From contig JAFZQU010000041.1 of assembly GCA_017620255.1 (NCBI GenBank), forward strand, positions 1 to 64,000: a stretch of DNA of 64,000 nucleotides, read 5' to 3'. Source of the DNA: Lachnospiraceae bacterium. Its GTDB lineage: Bacteria; Bacillota; Clostridia; Lachnospirales; Lachnospiraceae. The notes under the pieces are model-generated. The model did no database searches. It worked only from the letters and a program-made list of their open reading frames with translations, and was not told the DNA's origin. The position numbers and the translations under genes are program-made. Shown here one piece after another: positions 17,901 through 23,697 of this stretch (its first letter is position 1; each line of letters starts with the position of its first letter).

Positions 17901-18211
17901 AAGATGCATGGTTTGAAGCAAACTGCAGGATCACAGGGACCATGAAGGATGCGGTCATCACAAAGGGCGGCAAGCTTCCCAAGAACGCATTCATGCTGCA
18001 GGTAAAGACCGTCAGGAATGGCAGGGAAAAATGGATCGATGTTCCGGGCCTGACATTCAAAGGCTGGAATACCGAAGCGGACGGAAACGGATATCCAAGC
18101 ACCGGAGACAAAGTCATTCCCGACAAGGGAGTATTATCCCTGTCATGGCTTAGGACCCTCATCTGCGGAGATAAGATCGACCTCTATGGACAGTGGCAGT
18201 TGGATATTTGA
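11996..18211 (+). CDS. Giant secreted cell-surface protein with beta-helix-like and choice-of-anchor repeats
   Basis: This protein has 2,071 residues from ATG 11996; a TTG 5 codons earlier overlaps the ribosome binding site. A signal peptide (Lys-rich start, hydrophobic core, cleavage near AFAAE at about residue 33) is followed by an acidic stretch rich in Glu and Ala. Two similar modules of ISGG/ITGG beta-helix-like repeats (about 12330-13070 and 14040-14750) are each followed by choice-of-anchor D/ASPM-SPD2-like repeats of the form (A/D)FG...V.I.N.G. The region 15480-17800 holds Ig-like repeats with IPDQ.YTG or similar openings. The end (about 17810-18200) resembles an InlB/Listeria-Bacteroides repeat (FKGWNTEADG). 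No LPXTG or clear anchor is visible. It is probably an adhesin or structural surface protein; ligand unknown. Confidence 0.88.
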   Translation: MSVLKKSAKRLITGMLVAAMLATSAPGYAFAAETADNEEILEAVAPEETEDAVSVINDGNIDDEEILETVAPEEAEAEDAPVEAEGLLPEGNPDGDPAGDVTTLTEAYYEASQLQDDGAIKVACDTEIHIGAGVNKTINSIKNANGTKYDLTISGDDTGTLTITDEFTFNYNKDGQKITISGGTINCKKMLIGDTDITGGTLNADQIVVSNHDLSVSGGEVNVHNSATGSDWALTAKLLTVSGGEVNVEDDGSECAIFCGDTCTISGGVVNATAYADGSKGITCNNTVTISDDAYVTASGKVESVYSGGGIVIDGMSATDTSGGGEAVVVYGADSVYHFERANGSTVNSVHIEKSGGTYAIVTDAPSAGIGFADTQIGLAAPDAATVTVTNNSTGTIGLTGVVSNKETSEYVIGDFSGKYLLKNETATFTVQPDELLAIGEHNETFTVTTDHAGVTASFSAAYTVTPSPKMIELTSEAPDFGLVKRDYEGKYTIETKTVTIKNTGTEDLTIGTSVKPANFSVKFPTNLVLSAGESADIEISPKTGLAAGVYDEDWYVTTTDGVKALVPVSLEIKDTDYSIEADQTQLAFGKATVGYALAPSAQKVKITNKGDGTVELIVPTPSDYTVTTTDSLILGKGQSATFSVQPKTGLMNYFSHNANILFKTKQKSQVTVRATFDVGYYLIGEMKASDLIDNQTYRLVDDATILIDATTDKTIKDIRCESDSDTTIPAYELTVTGNDSGKLTVTGSFYHNYISHEETEKKLTISGGTLTCGEIWGKDIDITGGVIQAKRIYSPNHTVSISGGKVTAYSTEQGAAIQGRNISITGGEVYATSTSNSGTGTGRGLYGRGITIKDKAFVLAKGSVEAIYFDGGPKAYDIAESMQMTEPSGEAEDKTVTFVTENENTGHLANQAGDLVKEVQINPAAPDNTNGAAISVEPMEIDFGDVFIEQPTEARAVVIKNTGDVQLTIDSVQPAGEVAFVLGDLSKRVLDPGETATLSVRPDETKIRTEDRYIEYFTVNTNIPSVKFDFYAVASGVWPEHSISVTPSTADFGSVPKGYDVSLIPQKTITVTNTGNVNVALDDPIPDAGTYFEAGSISKKDLAPGESATFALSVTGDATAEAAIKGDIIKIPAIAFPGLSYQTDISRNLSASLDVKEVKPDGIFIDSIPDQMYTGSAIKPEVDVYFNGTKLTDKDYSVSYKNNVNACVKDKTDAKGNLIAPVVIVKGKGNFEGTATESFTITPLDISLATASDIVVAYKARKAQFGETTVTYELNGKTVKLAKNKDFEYVYEDGKDYTEPGVYTTTIRGINNYRDSDNAVTFKQTIAEDGQTLITKVSVPSIPDQAYTGRKKILTGMTQGFSEEYAVDKKGNPFAFTIKNGKTPLTYGVDYTLSIVNNREIGTATVTIEAKKDDDGKYTGDYAGSRTVTFKIKGTDLKGAKVENFVNNVEWTGAVRKQDAKFFFMNGKERTDLYEGKDYRVVYLDAAGKECDPVEIGSYSAVYTGMGYYTGTVKKQFQITGIDMKNVTIPDFTESTGSFTSTVTYKSCYDQRAKAFVYTGMEYKPVGLAHLTTAMPREEMDLTFHDKQNNRMIHLKNGEDYYVTYENNTDPGTATVIFTGMGQCGGTVKKTFKIKAYNEGERKKGYISIAMPSGSLYAYTKGGVKPEPVVTYKFNYEARTLQNNVDYTLKWSDNNAVTTDSTRKMPKVTISFKGRFAGTDSKEFTIKAGKLNTLTVDAVTTDVVCADKAGICKTNLTLTDKKTGAKLAAGTDYEKDIVYKYGVAVDVNVKGQAEKEHRNSGDPVGQNDIIPGGTNGTKINVFVVPKGAYAGDGTEPVNIASFYFLEDGSHDLSKATITINNKPFTGSPISLENDDIWFKFGKEPAIQLLASDYELIYEKADGERVDKGKYNVTIIAKHPGAYGNRKTVSFQIVAKTMDYNVHFESNLATESIKERVYDTYKGDSPLEKDAWFEANCRITGTMKDAVITKGGKLPKNAFMLQVKTVRNGREKWIDVPGLTFKGWNTEADGNGYPSTGDKVIPDKGVLSLSWLRTLICGDKIDLYGQWQLDI

Positions 18212-18232
18212 TGTAACATGATCATACGGCAG

Positions 18233-18272
18233 GACCCCGGCGAACGCTGAAATGTAGCCGGGGTCTTGTCTT
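18233..18272 (+). terminator. Rho-independent terminator after the giant secreted protein
   Basis: A perfect 9-bp stem (GACCCCGGC at 18233-18241 and GCCGGGGTC at 18257-18265) closes a 15-base loop and is followed by TTGTCTTTT. It lies 21 bases after the stop codon. Confidence 0.8.
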
Positions 18273-18370
18273 TTCAAAACAGCAGTGGCTCTCCGGATGA
18301 TCGTTATGGTTTCGTAAGAACGATCAAGGATTTACGGAGCAAGAGTATATAAACAGGAATGAGGAATAAT

Positions 18371-18908
18371 ATGACAGGAAAACTGTATGCTGTCGGCGTC
18401 GGACCCGGAGATCACATCGAAGGAACTGTTACTTCTGGAATTCCCGATGCGGAAAGATCACTTAAGCGACGCGCATCAGAAAGCGGCCGAGCAGGTTATA
18501 AACTATCTTGCATCAGGAAAAGACGTGGCTTTTCTGACGCTGGGCGACCCGGAGTTCTACTCAACTTTTTATTATGTTGCTGACCTCATAAAGGAACAAG
18601 GGTATGAAACAGAGATCGTCAACGGGATCCCTTCATTCAGCGCGGCGGGCGCGACTTTGAAACTGCCGCTTTCTTTGGGGGATGAATCGGTAATGATCAC
18701 ATCCGGGAAATTCTGTGAATTTGAAGGTACGCTCGTGATCTTAAAAGCCGGGAACAGGTTAAAGGAAATCAAGGAAAAAGCTTCTGCCTGTAATAAGAAT
18801 GTCTATTTGATCGAAAACTGTGGGATGCCGGAAGAAAAGGTATATTATGACCTGCATTCCATGCCCGATGAAGCGGGGTATTTTTCTTTGGTGATCGTAA
18901 AGGACTGA
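18371..18908 (+). pseudogene. cbiL: Precorrin-2/cobalt-factor II C20-methyltransferase, frameshifted and internally deleted
   Basis: The start is sound: ATG 18371 reads MTGKLYAVGVGPGD, the SAM-binding opening of cobalamin-pathway methyltransferases. The frame is lost just after GPGD. The continuation in the next frame reads ELLLLEFPMRKD, then VAFLTLGDPEFYSTF, then IVNGIPSFSAAGATL, all diagnostic for CbiL/CobI. Together the pieces code for about 179 residues, whereas the family has roughly 220-240. About 45 residues after the first motif are therefore missing in addition to the frameshift. No other cobalamin gene is nearby. The methylation of precorrin-2 or cobalt-factor II is presumably lost or supplied elsewhere. 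Confidence 0.8.
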
Positions 18909-18924
18909 TTTCGGAGGTTGTGAA

Positions 18925-19674
18925 ATGATTTTTATTACACATGGGGAAAAATCAAATAAATCTATTTTGCTGATACACGGGATGGCAAATACCTCGGATC
19001 TTTTTGATCCGCTTCTCCCGTATCTGAGAGATTATTACGTGATCGTATGTGAACTGGACGGTCATTCCAGAAGCGAGATGAGTGAGTTTGTCTCCGTGAC
19101 AGATGCGGCGCAAAAGATCGAAAGGTACGTCAGGGATAATCTTGATGGAAAATTGTACGGACTTCTGGGTTTTTCGCTTGGCGGAACCATCGCAACGGAA
19201 CTGATCAGCAGAGGGAAGATCGAAGTGCAAAGGACGATCCTGGATGCAGCGTTTGTGATCAAAATGGGCCTGATGACTTATCCTTTTAAGCTCATATTCC
19301 AGGGCGCCATATGGTGTATCAAGAAAAACATACCGGTTCCCAAAACTTTGGTGGAGAGCATCATGGGGAAGGGAAACTGCGGTATCGTGGACACACTTTA
19401 TAAAGGCGTGTCCCTGAAATCCATAGGCAACGCAGCTCTTTCCTGCTATACCTACACGATCAAGGAAGGCATCAGGGATCATCATAATCCGGTGGTGTTC
19501 TGGCATGGTGAAAACGAGCCTTATCCGGTCAAAAGCGCAAAGCTCTTAAAACAATATCTTCCGCAGATGAAAAAGCGTGTGTATAAAGGAATGGGTCACG
19601 GACAGGTGTTGCATGAGCATACGAAGGCTTATGCGAAGCGGTTGATTGGTTTTTTGGAAGACGAAAGTATATGA
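18925..19674 (+). CDS. Alpha/beta hydrolase
   Basis: This 249-residue hydrolase has the canonical order of motifs. The oxyanion-side HG is in LLIHGMANTSDLF, the nucleophile elbow is GFSLGG (Ser about residue 75), a probable acid lies around the GENEPYP segment, and the catalytic His is in GMGHGQ near residue 213. A Cys/Trp-containing cap lies between. A CGGAGGT ribosome binding site lies 7 bases before the ATG. It starts 16 bases after the broken cbiL gene and may share its transcript. The substrate (ester, lactone or other) is not visible from the sequence. Confidence 0.9.
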   Translation: MIFITHGEKSNKSILLIHGMANTSDLFDPLLPYLRDYYVIVCELDGHSRSEMSEFVSVTDAAQKIERYVRDNLDGKLYGLLGFSLGGTIATELISRGKIEVQRTILDAAFVIKMGLMTYPFKLIFQGAIWCIKKNIPVPKTLVESIMGKGNCGIVDTLYKGVSLKSIGNAALSCYTYTIKEGIRDHHNPVVFWHGENEPYPVKSAKLLKQYLPQMKKRVYKGMGHGQVLHEHTKAYAKRLIGFLEDESI

Positions 19675-19857
19675 CTGCAGATGCATCCATGAGTGGAAAA
19701 GGAGAAGAATAGAAATTTCCAGACGATTTCCAGACAATCTTAGACAAATGGGTAATCTGGCAAAGGCTACTGATGGACAAAATAATGTACATACCGGCGT
19801 CATAAACATGATATAATACGACTTAAAGATATCGGCAGTGAGGTGGGTAAAAACGGA

Positions 19858-20526
19858 ATGCCAATAAACAGAGGCAAACAAAGAATTGAGTATCTGACAG
19901 ACTATGTCGTTTTTGATCTTGAGACAACGGGCACTTCATGTGAATCCGATCAGGTGGTGGAAATCGCTGCGATAAAAGTGATCAATGGAGAGATCGCGGA
20001 AGAGTTCTCAACGCTTGTGAACCCGGGAAGACCAATACCATATTATGCATCGCAGGTGAACGGTATAACCGATGATATGGTAGCAGATGCGCCGGGATTT
20101 AGGATGGTTCTTTCGGAATTCCTTGCATTTGTGGGCGATTTACCTCTTGTGGGTCACAATATTCATACATTTGATTTAAGGTTCATCTACAGGGACTGTA
20201 TGGAATTCTTTGGAACAATACCGCAAAATGACTATGTAGATAGCCTGACAATAGCTCGAATCTGTCTGCCGGACATGAAACATCGCACACTATCGGATCT
20301 GGCTATTCATTATGGCATTTCCGCGAATGGTGCGCATAGGGCACTGGCAGATTGCCGGATGAATCAGGCGGTGTATGAGAAACTGGGCGAACTGATGCGG
20401 AATAATCCGGGATTAATCAAGAAGTGTCCGCGATGTGGAAACACTCTTGTAAAAAGACATGGGAAGTTCGGAGCGTTTTGGGGATGCAGCGGGTATCCTG
20501 GATGTAAATATACCCAAAACATTTGA
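19858..20526 (+). CDS. DnaQ-like 3'-5' exonuclease with C-terminal topoisomerase-type zinc finger
   Basis: This 222-residue protein has an exonuclease domain with all DEDDh motifs: DLETTG (ExoI), GHNIHTFDLRF (ExoII) and HRALADC (ExoIII His and Asp). It is followed by a C-terminal zinc finger of the type-I topoisomerase kind (CPRCG, then CSGYPGCKY). DnaQ-like domains proofread or trim DNA or RNA 3' ends; the zinc finger suggests it binds DNA directly. ATG 19858 is chosen because GAGGTGGG lies 10 bases upstream; a GTG at 19843 lies at that site itself. A TATAAT sequence at 19812-19817 may be its -10. It abuts the tRNA-Pro island. Confidence 0.88.
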   Translation: MPINRGKQRIEYLTDYVVFDLETTGTSCESDQVVEIAAIKVINGEIAEEFSTLVNPGRPIPYYASQVNGITDDMVADAPGFRMVLSEFLAFVGDLPLVGHNIHTFDLRFIYRDCMEFFGTIPQNDYVDSLTIARICLPDMKHRTLSDLAIHYGISANGAHRALADCRMNQAVYEKLGELMRNNPGLIKKCPRCGNTLVKRHGKFGAFWGCSGYPGCKYTQNI

Positions 20527-20576
20527 ATTTTGTAAATTTGATTTTCTTCATTTGGATTATTGTAAAGACTGTTAAA

Positions 20577-20607
20577 AAAAAAAAGAGCGGGAACCCACTC
20601 TTTTTCC
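20577..20607 (-). terminator. Hairpin with T-run on the minus strand, beside the outermost tRNA fragment
   Basis: AAAAGAG pairs with CTCTTTT around a short loop with one mismatch. On the minus strand it is followed by a run of T (A-run 20575-20585 on the plus strand). The same arrangement of hairpin next to tRNA 3' end occurs at 23347 and 25257. Confidence 0.5.
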
Positions 20608-20610
20608 TGA

Positions 20611-20652
20611 TCGGAGTGACAATATTCGAACTTGCGGCCTCTACCTCCCTAA
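20611..20652 (-). repeat. tRNA-Pro 3'-end fragment, diverged (outer attachment-site copy)
   Basis: About 42 bases match the 3' half of the tRNA-Pro gene at 25299-25373 with several changes, including the TTCGAA core of the T-loop. The 5' half of the tRNA is absent. I read it as the oldest duplicated attachment site of an element that entered the tRNA 3' end. From here to 20878 the only other structures are two 12-bp direct repeats and the promoter/operator of the next gene. Confidence 0.75.
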
Positions 20653-20764
20653 TTTTTTAAAGCACTTTTTATTCTGTTTTATCATGTCTTAAAACCGTTT
20701 AAATACTGACTTTTTCAGATCTCCTAACACACAATAAAACGAAATAAAACACCAAAAACGGCAA

Positions 20765-20788
20765 ATTAGTAGACAGATTAGTAGACAG
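20765..20788. repeat. Two 12-bp direct repeats, likely integrase arm sites
   Basis: ATTAGTAGACAG occurs twice in tandem. The same unit occurs three times at 23430-23465, beside the second tRNA fragment, and the preceding bases (AAAACACYAAAAAYGGCA) are also shared. The position next to each attachment copy suggests arm-type binding sites of a tyrosine integrase, though no integrase gene remains. Confidence 0.6.
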
Positions 20789-20828
20789 TTATGCCGCTAC
20801 TCAGGTTCAAAACGACATCATATCATGC

Positions 20829-20857
20829 TTGCATAATACACCCAATGGGTGTATTAT
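20829..20857 (+). promoter_or_regulatory. Promoter with palindromic operator in the spacer
   Basis: TTGCAT (-35, 20829-20834) and TATTAT (-10, 20852-20857) are 17 bases apart. A 21-base palindrome with perfect 10-base arms (AATACACCCA, A, TGGGTGTATT) occupies 20835-20855, covering the whole spacer and the first bases of the -10. A repressor bound there would block RNA polymerase. The first gene downstream encodes an HTH protein, so autorepression is the natural inference. Confidence 0.75.
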
Positions 20858-20878
20858 TATTCTGCGAGGTGATGAACA

Positions 20879-21529
20879 ATGAATGTTCGTGAATTAAGAA
20901 AGCAGCTGGGTGATACACAGGGTGAATTTGCCAGAAGGTATCACATACCCTTCAGAACGGTTCAGAATTGGGAGACAGGTACACGTAAGCCGCCGGAGTA
21001 TATTCTTGACCTGTTGCAGCACCGCATAAGGGAAGATCTGGTGAATAGGAGGGCTCTGGGATTACCTGAGTATGATGCCGCAAAGAAGAATCTTCCAGCG
21101 AGAAGTGATTATATGGGAGCATTGGCATGGCTTAAGGCTGTTAAGGCGTGTCTTGGAGAAGATGTAGTCTTTGCTTTAGATGAAGCATTGATGTGTAACG
21201 GCTTGTTCGGAGGTCGTAACGATGAATATCTGGTATGGATCTATGGAGATGACAAGGCTTCAAACTATAATGGTGTGGTCGTGATCGGAAACCACATAGG
21301 TCCTCGCAATGTTGAGGAAAAGGACGGCATAAGGTACACTGATTTTAACAGAACACTTTCTGATGCATTCGCTAACGAATCGCTGTTGGATATGCAAGGT
21401 ATCACTGAGGCATTGAGCAAGTATTATTTTGCAAACGGGGAAAGCTTCGACGGCCTATATGTTGCCCCTGAATATCAGGAAAGATTTGATCTGCTTGCAA
21501 ACGAAGCAATAGAGTATTATGACAGTTAA
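20879..21529 (+). CDS. HTH-domain protein, probable antitoxin/autorepressor
   Basis: In this 216-residue protein, residues 1-55 form an XRE-like helix-turn-helix (ELRKQLGDTQGEFARRY, then RTVQNWETGTRKPP). The remainder is a separate domain of unknown family rich in Asp, Tyr and Asn. ATG 20879 follows a GAGGTGAT ribosome binding site. The palindromic operator in its promoter argues that it represses itself. The nucleotidyltransferase gene follows after 15 nt, so the pair has the layout of a toxin-antitoxin operon with the antitoxin first. Canonical AbiEi antitoxins have a winged helix rather than this XRE-type start, so the pairing may be a variant. Confidence 0.75.
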   Translation: MNVRELRKQLGDTQGEFARRYHIPFRTVQNWETGTRKPPEYILDLLQHRIREDLVNRRALGLPEYDAAKKNLPARSDYMGALAWLKAVKACLGEDVVFALDEALMCNGLFGGRNDEYLVWIYGDDKASNYNGVVVIGNHIGPRNVEEKDGIRYTDFNRTLSDAFANESLLDMQGITEALSKYYFANGESFDGLYVAPEYQERFDLLANEAIEYYDS

Positions 21530-21544
21530 TCTGGAGGTGATCCG

Positions 21545-22249
21545 GTGGTTCTATCGGCAGAAGAAAAACTGATGTATGAGGTTATGAAAGCCATATATGA
21601 CAGTGGCATTCCAATCAGTTTCAAAGGATCCATGGTTATGAAAGCTTGTCTGATGGAGGCCGGGTACACAGAAGACACCCGACATACAGTTGATATTGAC
21701 GGAAATTGGAATACTGATGTCCCACCGTCGGCTGAGCAGATGGTTGATTCTATACAGAAAGCTTTGGATGAAAACGGAATTCCGCTTATAGTGAGCATTT
21801 ACAGAATGTATGGTGAAGAACGCTCCGCAGGATTTGAACTGAAGAACAATTCCACCGAAGAGATACTATTTACCATGGATTTAGATGTCAACCGGCCAAT
21901 CACTCCGACAAGGATTTATGAGATTCAGGGAATCCGTTTTTGCGGTTCGGCTCCCAAGCAGATGCTTGCAGACAAAATATCGGTTATTTCGTCGGATAAG
22001 GTCTTTCGACGGATTAAGGATGTAGTTGATTTGTACTATTATTCGCAAGTGCTTAAGCTTGATCGCGATGAAATCCTTCAAACGCTCGCAGATAGCGGAA
22101 GAAGAATTGGTGACTTTGATGGGTTTATCAACCGGACAGAGGAACTGAAGCATTCATATGAAAAGTTTCGTTTCTCTGGAGGAATTAATAAGCCGGCGTT
22201 TGAGGATGTTTACCAAAGTGTGAAGACGTTTGTTGCGGAGATGCTCTAG
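21545..22249 (+). CDS. AbiEii-like nucleotidyltransferase, probable toxin
   Basis: This 234-residue protein has a minimal nucleotidyltransferase core near the N-terminus. KGSMV (Gly28-Ser29) is followed about 20 residues later by RHTVDIDG, with Asp50 and Asp52 as likely metal ligands and Arg46 conserved. This G-S ... R-x-T-x-D-x-D pattern is the signature of AbiEii/AbiGii-type toxins, some of which inactivate tRNA or protein targets by adding nucleotides. The start is GTG 21545, preceded by a strong GGAGGTGAT site that overlaps the end of the HTH gene region. The adjacency to an autoregulated HTH gene supports a type IV-like system; toxicity is untested. Confidence 0.75.
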   Translation: MVLSAEEKLMYEVMKAIYDSGIPISFKGSMVMKACLMEAGYTEDTRHTVDIDGNWNTDVPPSAEQMVDSIQKALDENGIPLIVSIYRMYGEERSAGFELKNNSTEEILFTMDLDVNRPITPTRIYEIQGIRFCGSAPKQMLADKISVISSDKVFRRIKDVVDLYYYSQVLKLDRDEILQTLADSGRRIGDFDGFINRTEELKHSYEKFRFSGGINKPAFEDVYQSVKTFVAEML

Positions 22250-22325
22250 GATATAGTCATCTCCAGCAATAGCGCTATAATATCTGTAATTCATGTTTAT
22301 GATAATCTGTAACATATAGTTATTT

Positions 22326-22505
22326 ATGACAAAGACGATAAATATTGAAAACGGACAGAAACCGACTCCTGAGCAATTACAGGAAATAGAAGATGCAAAG
22401 AAATATCCGATTACATTTGATGAAGATTGCCCGGAATTATCCCCTGCGATGGTAAAGGCATTTAAGAATGCTGTTACGCAGAGAAACAAGAAGAATAACG
22501 CATAG
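22326..22505 (+). CDS. Small 59-residue protein, possible orphan antitoxin
   Basis: From ATG 22326 to TAG 22503-22505 the frame gives a 59-residue hydrophilic protein with PTPEQLQEIEDAKK, then PITFDEDCPELSPAM and a basic end. I recall similar short proteins in Clostridia sitting directly before PIN-type toxin genes, where they probably act as antitoxins. No PIN gene follows here. Instead, a 37-codon frame ending near 22630 (DPAFEVCGFPTFDVKK) looks like debris. No convincing ribosome binding site is visible, so expression is uncertain. The segment 22506-22675 otherwise holds only the leader of the next gene. Confidence 0.5.
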   Translation: MTKTINIENGQKPTPEQLQEIEDAKKYPITFDEDCPELSPAMVKAFKNAVTQRNKKNNA

Positions 22506-22675
22506 TAATTCTCTAAGCCGATAATGATCCTGCTTTTGAAGTGTGCGGTTTTCCAACGTTCGATGTGAAAAAAACAGAAAAATCATTGAAAAATATGCGC
22601 GAAGGTTCTTTCGTCTACGGTTTGGCATGATATTTGCCTGCATAATTATAATAAATAGGTAGGAGGAGAGCAGTT

Positions 22676-23299
22676 ATGGCATCGAGAAAATATGTAAAGG
22701 AAAGAACTTTTTCGTATTCGTTTCATACCTTTTCCAAGTATACGGATGGAAAATCGGTTATATATACTGATAATAATATGCCAATAGATAAACCATTTAT
22801 CAAGTTGTCTAAAGGAGAAATAACCATTTATCAAAACCATGCACTATCGGAGAATGGAATAGATGTAAAAGAAATCACGTTTGAGTCATCGGAAATAAGT
22901 AAATTTAAGATATCAAATGGAGGGTCAGTGATTGTTAGCGATTTGCTACCCCACGGAAAAACCGCTTGTATTTCTATTCCAAAAGAAATGTATAGTGATA
23001 TAAAGAGTTATATAAAACCGTCAGGTACCCGTGGAATGGTTTTGAAAGCATTATGGATATTTACCGGACTGGCAGTATTATTTCTTTTGGGGATATTATT
23101 GTATACTACTATAAATGCACCCAGAGGCTCTTCGGGCGCATCGGGTTCCCCAGAAACAGTGACCTGTCAATCGTGTGGAAGATCATTTCAAATAGATTCA
23201 GAGAATGCAAAATCCATAAATCATACAAATATGTGCATAAATTGCTATACGAATTTCGAGACTGCAACAGATGCCCTTAGAGAATTACCGGTAAAGTAA
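22676..23299 (+). CDS. Membrane protein with C-terminal zinc-ribbon, unknown function
   Basis: This 207-residue protein has an N-terminal soluble domain of about 120 residues, one membrane segment (ALWIFTGLAVLFLLGILLY, about 122-143), a Gly/Ser linker, and a C-terminal zinc ribbon (CQSCGRSF, then CINCY). An AGGAGGAG site precedes the ATG and TATAAT at 22647-22652 is a plausible -10. AT content is high, and it is the last gene before the second tRNA-Pro fragment, so it belongs to the island cargo. I do not recognise the family. The soluble domain could face the cytoplasm. Confidence 0.7.
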   Translation: MASRKYVKERTFSYSFHTFSKYTDGKSVIYTDNNMPIDKPFIKLSKGEITIYQNHALSENGIDVKEITFESSEISKFKISNGGSVIVSDLLPHGKTACISIPKEMYSDIKSYIKPSGTRGMVLKALWIFTGLAVLFLLGILLYTTINAPRGSSGASGSPETVTCQSCGRSFQIDSENAKSINHTNMCINCYTNFETATDALRELPVK

Positions 23300-23346
23300 T
23301 TTTTTGGTGATTGGGTGTTGGTAGCGGTTACTAGCTTGAAAAAAGA

Positions 23347-23373
23347 AAAAGAGCGGATGATCCGCTCTTTTTT
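23347..23373 (-). terminator. Perfect hairpin beside the second tRNA fragment
   Basis: AAAAAGAGCGGA and its exact complement enclose a TGA loop. A-rich sequence on the left gives T-runs on the minus strand, and T-rich sequence on the right serves the plus strand, so it could end transcription both ways (the membrane-protein gene ends 48 bases upstream). Confidence 0.65.
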
Positions 23374-23374
23374 T

Positions 23375-23409
23375 ATCGGAGTGACGTGATTCGAACACGC
23401 GGCCTCTAT
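23375..23409 (-). repeat. tRNA-Pro 3'-end fragment, identical copy (inner attachment site)
   Basis: These 35 bases are identical to 25297-25331, the 3' end of the intact tRNA-Pro gene, and identity stops sharply at CTCTA. The identity points to a recent element boundary: the segment between this copy and the tRNA gene would be the younger of two stacked insertions. Confidence 0.85.
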
Positions 23410-23429
23410 AAAACACTAAAAATGGCAGA

Positions 23430-23465
23430 TTAGTAGACAGATTAGTAGACAGATTAGTAGACAGT
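23430..23465. repeat. Three 12-bp direct repeats, likely integrase arm sites
   Basis: ATTAGTAGACAG is repeated three times without interruption, 20 bases from the inner tRNA fragment, mirroring the two copies at 20765-20788. See that entry for the interpretation. Confidence 0.6.
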
Positions 23466-23483
23466 TTTGACGCTGCCTCGGTT

Positions 23484-23584
23484 CACGACGGTCTCACGAC
23501 GGACTCACGACGGACTCACGACGACTCACGACTCACGACTCACGCTACAACGCTACACCACGCTACACCTACGCTACGCTACAA
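23484..23584. repeat. Short-period tandem repeats (CTCACGACGGA and CGCTACA types)
   Basis: A run of 11-base units (CTCACGACGGA) shortens to 7-base units (CTCACGA) and then changes to CGCTACA/CTACACC units. The tract has no gene and no ribosome binding site. It lies between the attachment repeats and the promoter of the ATPase gene. Such a tract is prone to slippage. Confidence 0.7.
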
Positions 23585-23632
23585 CTTTGATGCTACAAAA
23601 ACGACGATTTTGATGAAAATGGGAAATATAGA

Positions 23633-23685
23633 ATTGACGATTTTGCAGAAAAGATATAAAATTAAATTGACGATTTTGCAGAAAA
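23633..23685 (+). promoter_or_regulatory. Promoter flanked by two identical 20-bp direct repeats
   Basis: ATTGACGATTTTGCAGAAAA occurs at 23633-23652 and again at 23666-23685, exactly 33 bases apart. TTGACG inside the first copy is a -35, with TAAAAT at 23657-23662 as -10 (17-base spacing). The second copy covers the expected transcription start. A third, weaker copy lies near 23602. Repeats three helical turns apart around a promoter suggest an operator for the ATPase gene that starts at 23698. Confidence 0.55.
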
Positions 23686-23697
23686 CAGGAGGGCAAA

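Noticed and set aside
18359..18583. The first 75-codon frame at 18359 as an independent small gene
   Set aside because: Its start is the N-terminus of the broken cbiL gene, and the rest is out-of-frame reading of that gene.
20611..23409. The tRNA-like stretches at 20611-20652 and 23375-23409 as separate tRNA genes
   Set aside because: Only the T-arm and acceptor 3' side are present; D-arm, anticodon and 5' acceptor strand are missing, so they are attachment-site fragments.
23420..23584. Repeats near 23.4-23.6 kb as a CRISPR array
   Set aside because: Units are 7-12 bases without unique spacers of regular length, and no cas gene is in the window.
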